Of a DNA stretch of 64,000 nucleotides, positions 58,410-64,000 are shown in pieces. This stretch comes from Ariolimax columbianus. Taxonomy: Eukaryota; Mollusca; Gastropoda; Stylommatophora; Arionidae. Made by a program: the position numbers and the translations under genes. A model generated the notes under the pieces. That model was not told the DNA's origin and did no database searches. It saw only the letters and a list, made by a program, of their open reading frames with translations. Location: NCBI GenBank assembly GCA_036924085.1, contig JAVGWX010000002.1, positions 156,096,816 through 156,160,815 of the forward strand. Reading direction: 5' to 3'. Position 1 is the first letter of the stretch; every line of letters starts with the position of its first letter.

Positions 58410-59965
58410 TGCAGAACATAGGTCTAATCACAGCCGCCCTATAAGACTCTCAATCTTTAGCGCATTCTCCTGTCTCTATTAGAGTTATCTTCAGAACGTC
58501 TGTGATCTCATGTGTCTATCTTCTCCTCGGTCTGCTTCTGCCTTGTTTTCCAGGTACTACATCTTCCAGTATAGTTTTTTCTCCAGACTGTTGTGACATT
58601 TGTGGCCAAAGTATTTGAGTGTCCTAGCCCTATTGCTGTTTACCAAGAAATTTTGTCCAAAACTGAGCTCTTTTAGGACGTCTGTGTTTCTCTTTTCTGC
58701 GGCCCACAGTATTCTGAGAACTTTCCTGAAGTATTTTAGCTTGATAAATTCAAATTTATTATTTAGTGTTTGACTGATTGTCCATATTTCACATCTGTAT
58801 GTTGCTATAAGGAAGAGGCAAGTCCTCAGAATGTTTATTTTTATTGTTTTGTTTGTGTTCTGACATTCGTATCTCAGTTTATTTTACCTCTCTACTACCC
58901 AACACTCTTCAATATATTCTTGGAGAGAATAATGGAGACGACCTTAAAAGGACATGTTGGCACCGTTAAAATAGGTGACAGGCTTATCACAAACTTCCGA
59001 TTTGCTGATGATATTGATGTATTGGCAGGCTCTGGGATCTGAGATGATTGATCAGCGAAGAGGGATCGAAGCCAGAGGTAATTGCAAGAATAGCACAAAC
59101 AACAGCGGCGCTGACTCGGCTGAAACCTATATGGCAAGACAAGCGGCTCGCCCTCGGCATAAAAGTTAGACTAATGCGCTCTTTGGTGCTATCAATATTT
59201 CTGTATGCCTACGAGAACGGGACCATTACAGCAGATATCCAGGGCAGGATACATGCAATGGAAATGAGGGGCTATAGAAAACTCCTAAATGTTACATTTA
59301 AAGATCGTGTCACGAACGTAGAAATCTGTCAGAGAGTTGAAGACGCTATTGGTCCTTTTGAAGATCTGTTCACAGCTATCAAAAGACGAAAGATGGCCTG
59401 GTGCAGGCACGTCGCGAGGTCCAACGGAATTACCAACTCGATACTCTTTGGTTCCGTACTGGGACAGAGAGGGCGAGGACATCCAAGGAAGAGATGGGTG
59501 GACAACATCACTGAGTGGTCAGGCCTTCGTCCCGGTGAGATACGTCAGGCGGCGACAGACAGAGAGGGATGGCGTGGGATTTTTGGGAGTGTCTTCATGT
59601 GTACCCCAACGACCTGATGGGTTACGGGATGAACTGAACTGAACTACCAGTGGATATTCTTCTCTTGATTTATTTTGTTGCTGATAATGGAGCCAAGATA
59701 TTCAAAACTTGTAGTGTTTTAAATTTATTACTTTTATAGAGTTAGGCGTTTTTTGTTTGTTTTGTCAATAGTCATTATCTTATTTTTAAGGATGTTCAAG
59801 TAGAAATTGTGTTCTTGTCTATGTTGTTTAACAGACAGGATCATTGTGTTCTAGAGTTTCTGCACTCTTTGAGAGGATGGCTGTGTCATCTGCATATCTA
59901 TGTTCTGGTATTCCATTTCCACTGAAGGGAAAAATTTAATTATTGCCTCACATTTATAATACTAT
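58410..59965 (-). mobile_element. Minus-strand LINE split by a plus-strand LINE
   Basis: Minus-strand frames give RYADDTAILSKSAETLEHND near 59870, then remnants down to 59645, and on the other side of an inserted element LRTCLFLIATYRCEIWTISQ, FEFIKLKYFRKVLRILWAAE and SNRARTLKYFGHKCHNSLEK down to 58480. The order is RT active site then post-RT region. The break at 58880-59642 holds a plus-strand LINE. Confidence 0.75.
58880..59642 (+). mobile_element. EN-RT LINE copy with internal deletion and TGAAC tail
   Basis: The plus strand begins at RT motifs (TLFNIFLERIMETTLKGHVG, TNFRFADDIDVLAGSG), then jumps to the post-RT block (SEEGSKPEVIARIAQTTAAL, LMRSLVLSIFLYAYENGTIT, VTNVEICQRVEDAIGPFEDL, GRGHPRKRWVDNITEWSGLR) and ends VPQRPDGLRDELN with gaactgaactgaac. 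Between FADDI and EEGSKPE roughly a hundred residues usually found in this family are missing. The 189-codon post-RT frame is open. It lies inside a minus-strand LINE. Confidence 0.9.
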
Positions 59966-60376
59966 ATCAAAATCATGTCAATATTTGATGACTTCGCATG
60001 TATTTGTTGAAATACCATGTTCCTCAGGGAGCTGGAAAGGTTTTGATTGATTGAATGTCACATTGCATCACAGTTGTCACATTCCATCAGATATGTCCCA
60101 TCACACTACATAGGTAACGTTTCATCATATTTTGTCACATTACATCACATTAGATATGATAAAATTGATAAACACTTATGTATGTATTTTCAATTTATTT
60201 TTTTTAAATTGAAGCTACCAATAATAAATAATATGTTTTGCTTGTCAAATACACCTGTCAATTTTTGTTAACATTTCCTATGAGATGTTAAAGTACGACA
60301 TAAATTTTTGTGGTAACATATCAGACATTTAAAAATATATTTAATTATGTTACATTTGTTTTGTCAAATATTGAAG
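59965..60376. other. SKAP: SKAP-like gene intron, weak ATCACATT repetition
   Basis: Apart from loosely repeated words such as tcacattacatcacatt between 60055 and 60150, nothing is recognised. Confidence 0.45.
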
Positions 60377-60471
60377 ATTATGAATTTCGAGGAGCCCCTC
60401 AGTTGATAAAAGATGACAAAAAGAAAGAGTTATGCTTCGAACTGGTGTGTCCAGGAAAGAAGTCATATCAG
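60377..60471 (+). CDS. SKAP: SKAP-like adaptor exon, PH domain strands
   Basis: The exon encodes DYEFRGAPQLIKDDKKKELC then FELVCPGKKSYQ, with the first D split with the preceding exon. It matches DGYDVRMNNTLRKDGKKDCC and FEICAPDKRIYQ of vertebrate SKAP2 in spacing and in the CFE and YQ residues. The acceptor at 60376 has a weak pyrimidine tract (caaatattgaag), chosen because phase and homology demand it; the donor is CAG/gtatag at 60471/60472, phase 0. Confidence 0.85.
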
Positions 60472-60519
60472 GTATAGTACTTATGACAATGTTGTTGTTG
60501 TTGTTGTGTGAGCTCTTGG

Positions 60520-61590
60520 TTCAGAGGAGTTCCTTACTGTTGGTATAGTTTACCACTCATGGTGCTGAGTTCCTTACTCTTGGTACAGTTCCTCACTCTT
60601 GGTATTGAGTTCTTCCCTCTTGGTACAGTTCCTCACTCATGGTATCAAGTTCCTTACTCTTGGTACAGTTCCTCACTCATGGTACTGAGTTCCTTACTCT
60701 TGGTACAGTTCCTCACTCATGGTACTGAGTTCCTTACTCTTGGTACAGTTCCTCACTCATGGTATTTAGTTCTTCACTCTTGGTAGTTCCTCACTCTTGG
60801 TATTGAGTTCTTCACTCTTGGTACACCTCCTCACTCTTGGTATTGAGTTCTTCCCTCTTGGTACAGTTTTTCACTCATGGTACTGAGTTCCTTACTCTTG
60901 GTACAGTTCTTCACTCATGGTACTGAGTTCCTTACTCTTGGTACAGATCTTCACTCATGGTACTGAGTTCCTTACTCTTGGTACAGTTCCTCACTCATGG
61001 TACTGAGTTCCTTACTCTTGGTAGTTCCTCACTCATAGTACTGAGTTCCTTACTCTTGGTACAGTTCCTCACTCATGGTACTGAGTTCCTTACTCTTGGT
61101 AGTTCCTCACTCATGGTACTGAGTTCATTACTCTTGATATAATTCCTCACTCATGGTACAGTTCCTCACTCCTGGTATTGAGTTATTCCCTCTTGGTACA
61201 GTTCCTCACTCTTGTTACAGTTCCTCACTCTTGGTACAGTTTCTCACTCTTGGTACAGTTTCTCACTTTTGGTACAGTTCCTCACTCTCGGTACAGTATC
61301 TCACTCTTGGTACAGTTTCTCACTTTTGGTACAGCTCCTCACTCTTGGTACAGTTTCTCACTCTTGGTACAGTTTCTCACTCTTGGTACAGTTTCTCACT
61401 TTTGGTACAGTTCCTCACTCTTGTTATTGAGTTCTTCACTCTTGGTACAGTTCCTCATTCTTGATATTGAGTTATTTCCTCTTGGTACAGTTTCTCACTT
61501 TTGGTACAGTTCCTCACTCTTGGTACAGTTCCTCACTCTTAGTATTGAGTTATTTGCTTTTGGTATAGAGTTCTTTACTCTTGATCTTCA
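60520..61590. repeat. Minisatellite, 40-bp unit with 19-bp half units
   Basis: The first two thirds are 40-bp units, ggtacagttcctcactcatg plus gtactgagttccttactctt; from about 61195 the array changes to 19-bp units ggtacagtttctcactctt, which are one half of the longer unit. It begins about 50 bp after the SKAP-like donor at 60472. Long open frames with SLLVQFLTLGT-type repeats are products of the array. Confidence 0.96.
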
Positions 61591-61667
61591 TCTTGACTGC
61601 CTTATCAGGCCTAATTGCTCAGTGGATTCAACAGATACTCTAGAAAATATATCTAATTAAATATCTT

Positions 61668-61960
61668 CTTCTTCAGCTTTCATCCTAAAACATCGTGTCA
61701 TAGTTTACAGCGAGACTGCAATATCTGTACCTTTCAGCCCTACACAACCAGTTTCAAAATATAATTTTTGTTTTTACCGTGCATCTTTGGTCCTTATTCT
61801 TCTCAGCCAGGCTGCTCGGGCAGAACCTGTTTCCAGGGCTGCCACTTGGAGGCAGAATAGAATCTTGGTTGTTTCCCGTTCGCTGACTCTGACGCAAATA
61901 GTCAGCTATGAGTCTCTGGCTCCTGTCAACTCATTCATTGCATCTTCAACCCTTCATTAC
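61668..61960 (-). mobile_element. Diverged SINE1-like element
   Basis: Starting at cttcttcttcagctttcatc, blocks catagtttacagcgagactg, gtccttattcttctcagcc, tttccagggctgccacttgg and acgcaaatagtcagctatg follow the older SINE1-like form at 1948-2265 very closely, including the ttggaggcagaat segment absent from young SINE1. Confidence 0.75.
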
Positions 61961-62159
61961 ATATCATCAAGTGTCATACTGAGAAGTATTGATCAGCAAT
62001 TCCTATCACTGCCATCTGTACTTTGAGCATATCACCACCTCAGATGTTCTAGGTTTTCTCATCTAAGATCTTTTTTTCTCTGACTTCCTCTGCCCCACTT
62101 TTCCTTGATCTTTCCTGTTGTCACAAGGTTTTCCAAACCAATGGATCCAATGAACCATT

Positions 62160-62700
62160 GATGTTGACATGCCTCCTAGAGGTCATCATCAATCCCGTAA
62201 TCTAAAAGGTCATTGAGGCACCGTTATTGCAATTTGTCGAACCAGTTCACGCCATACGTCTTGATTTTCGCCAGGGTATTAGTTTCACCTATAGACCTTC
62301 CCGTCCACTCTTTTATACTGTCCTCCAATCTCTATTTTGGTCTACCTCTCCCACGCTTCCCAGGCACAGTTCCTTGCAGGACGGTCTTGGTCAGCCTCAC
62401 ATATTGTGATATATGTCCGTCCATACCATGTCAATTTTCGTATTTTTACTTTAGTCAATAAGTTTTTATACTGGCCCAACTCCATCCCAACAATTTCAAG
62501 AACACTTTCGTTTATAATGCAATCCAGATATGAAATGCCAAGAATTCTTTGCAAGCATATCATTTCCATTTCGCAAATTTTACGTTCTAGTGCAGCCATC
62601 AGAGTCCAAGTCTCACACGCGTAATGGTATACTGAGGTGACCATTGTATACATTAAAGTCAGCTTCGATTTAAGAAGTGATAGTGACGATAGCAAATGAC
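62160..62700 (-). mobile_element. LINE ORF2 C-terminal fragment
   Basis: A 117-codon minus-strand frame reads KSKLTLMYTMVTSVYHYACE, TLMAALERKICEMEMICLQR, ILGISYLDCIINESVLEIVG and LTWYGRTYITICEADQDRPA, the post-RT region of an EN-RT lineage LINE. It continues degenerately to about 62160. A separate plus-strand scrap at 62840-63020 (WIRQDMAQHLLMADQIDLQ-like) may be another LINE end. Confidence 0.8.
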
Positions 62701-63240
62701 CATAGATAAGACTTCATACATTGACAAGTTACCAGTTACCAGCCCTGCCAATGGTAGAGTGCAGGTTAAATACTGCTGGGCAGACTAAATGTTAACATGG
62801 AAACAACAGAGCCACACGTTTCCTAAGCCGAGTAAGCTGTAAGCCACAAAAAGAAAGCCACCCACACACTTACTACTAATAGCCAAATGAAAGTCCAACA
62901 ACTGGATTAGACAAGACATGGCCCAGCACCTTCTAATGGCTGACCAGATTGATTTGCAGGACAAAAGGAAAGCTTTTGGCTACCTCGCATCAGACACATC
63001 TGCCTGATAGAATACCATTATTCCAGAATGTTTCCGGTCTTCGTTTTATTTTATTTAGTGATGATCTTTTTTGATATTGTTTTATTGAGTGTTCATTATA
63101 TTGTTTAACTGTCAAGGATGCATGTAGTTTTATTTTTAGGAACAACATTTTCTGCTGTTGCTAATAATTTCTCTGTTTGTTTGTTCATTGTCCAAGACTG
63201 GTATCCAAAGAGTAATATTGGCTCTACATAATACCGCAAG

Positions 63241-63264
63241 ACTCTCTCTCTCTCTCTCTCTCTT
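63241..63264. repeat. CT microsatellite
   Basis: A run of CT dinucleotides of about 24 bp lies in the intron before the last visible SKAP-like exon. Confidence 0.95.
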
Positions 63265-63494
63265 TTATTTCAGTAGTGATCTCTTGATAGTGTTTTCCTG
63301 TAATATAGCCTTGTGTGATGTATGTAGATGTCCAAGGTATATGTAGCATGCTTGTGCAAAACCACATTTCTGTCCCTACCATTAAATATAGTCAACAACA
63401 AATAATAGCAAGAAGGTAAAGAAATTAATTTGTTTAAATGTGATTTTTGACAACAGGAAAATGCAACTCTAATTATCTGGTTTCTGCTTGCCAG

Positions 63495-63588
63495 TTTTTG
63501 TGTGATAACAAAGAGGACATGATGGCATGGAGAGATGTCATTCAGACAGCTTCAAGCAACCAACCATCAAAGGATCAGGATGCCATTG
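63495..63588 (+). CDS. SKAP: SKAP-like adaptor exon, PH C-terminal helix
   Basis: The exon begins in phase 0 and encodes FLCDNKEDMMAWRDVIQTAS then SNQPSKDQDAI, leaving one base. It matches FTAASPKDAEEWVQQLKFVL in vertebrate SKAP2: the invariant tryptophan of the PH C-terminal helix is W197 of the predicted protein. The acceptor is ctgcttgccag ending at 63494; the donor is ATTG/gtagga at 63588/63589. The seven exons make 216 residues; the expected remaining part, with the tyrosine motifs and SH3 domain of SKAP proteins, would be to the right of the window. Confidence 0.88.
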
Positions 63589-64000
63589 GTAGGATGACTT
63601 GCTAATTGTTCTCTCTCCAGCACTTGTAGATAATTGTTTTAGGTCTCGTAGCAGACACTGCTATTGGGGATGAAGAGACTTCTTTGTTCATCCTCAGATC
63701 AAGGTCCTGGTTTCTCTTACAAAAGACACCATTATTTGTAAAGCTGTTTTATCTCTATACAGCTTTTGTCTCATATCGGTCTTGCAAGGCCAGTATTGCT
63801 CTCTCTTCTTCTGAGATCCACGCTCATAGTACGCTCCCCACATGGACACCTGTCATCTGTCCCAATCCTAATTTTGTTGTGAAGATGACCCTTGAGTCTG
63901 TTATGCCTAGTTCTCAGTCTGAAGATGATGACTTGCTCTTTTCTAGTTAAATTAAAGTGGTTGTCTTCTTTTCGGAAGTAGGGGTATTGATCAGCCCATT
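63589..64000. other. SKAP: SKAP-like gene intron at right edge
   Basis: The only notable feature is ctctccagcacttgtagata at 63612-63631, which resembles one unit of the 42-bp array at 42868-43608. No further exon is seen before the window ends; an open frame at 63684-63950 shows no recognisable domain. Confidence 0.45.

Noticed and set aside
60471..60560. Donor gtatagtactt resembling the first unit of the 40-bp array (ggtatagttta)
   Set aside because: I considered a donor-seeded array parallel to the acceptor-seeded ones, but only about eight bases match, the array starts 50 bp away and the main units have ggtacagt, so it is not convincing.
60508..61660. Open frames with SLLVQFLTLGT repeats
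   Set aside because: They follow from the 40/19-bp minisatellite and occur in overlapping frames.

Overview
The window is nuclear DNA from a bilaterian animal, most likely a marine invertebrate; a lophotrochozoan such as a mollusc or annelid is a guess from the repeat-rich, AT-rich, long-intron character and not a demonstrated assignment. There is no operon structure and no prokaryotic feature. Real protein-coding sequence is about 1.5 kb of 64 kb, carried in short exons with GT-AG boundaries and consistent phases. Two host genes lie on the + strand. (1) The last five exons of a dual oxidase (DUOX) at 416-648, 4001-4165, 10015-10170, 11578-11709 and 15961-16083 encode the cytosolic FAD/NADPH-binding dehydrogenase half, ending at the canonical C-terminal phenylalanine. 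(2) About 23 kb downstream begins a gene for a SKAP-like adaptor (Src-kinase-associated phosphoprotein family) with seven phase-compatible exons at 38947-38986, 42185-42367, 44994-45053, 49548-49613, 54400-54510, 60377-60471 and 63495-63588. These give an N-terminal helical region, an acidic linker with one tyrosine and a PH domain; the gene runs off the right edge. Everything else is intron or intergenic DNA filled with mobile elements and satellites. Four main SINE families can be separated by eye: SINE1 (about 360 bp, AAG or AAGCC tail, perfect 12-13 bp target duplications), SINE2 (tRNA-derived head, 3' end shared with the L2/CR1-like LINE, TTAAG tail), SINE3 (CAA tail) and SINE4 (tRNA-derived head, A-rich tail). 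Non-LTR retrotransposon pieces belong to at least five lineages: L2/CR1-like; an RNase H-bearing lineage with AAG tail; an endonuclease-RT lineage with TGAAC tail; a lineage with AAGT tail; and a lineage with a CAA tail. DNA transposons include a nearly complete 1.3 kb mariner with TA duplications and a DD34D triad, a decayed second mariner, and a fold-back mariner derivative. Several insertions are nested and can be ordered in time. There are also at least a dozen distinct minisatellites with units of 25-64 bp. The most unusual signal is that two DUOX introns end in minisatellites whose repeat unit is itself the 3' splice acceptor of the next exon plus the first exonic bases (31-bp unit before 4001, 25-bp unit before 11578). 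Each gives rows of decoy acceptors in front of the true one; a weaker, non-adjacent third case precedes the SKAP-like exon at 49548. Names of repeat families here are labels for this window only. No tRNA, rRNA or CRISPR was found.
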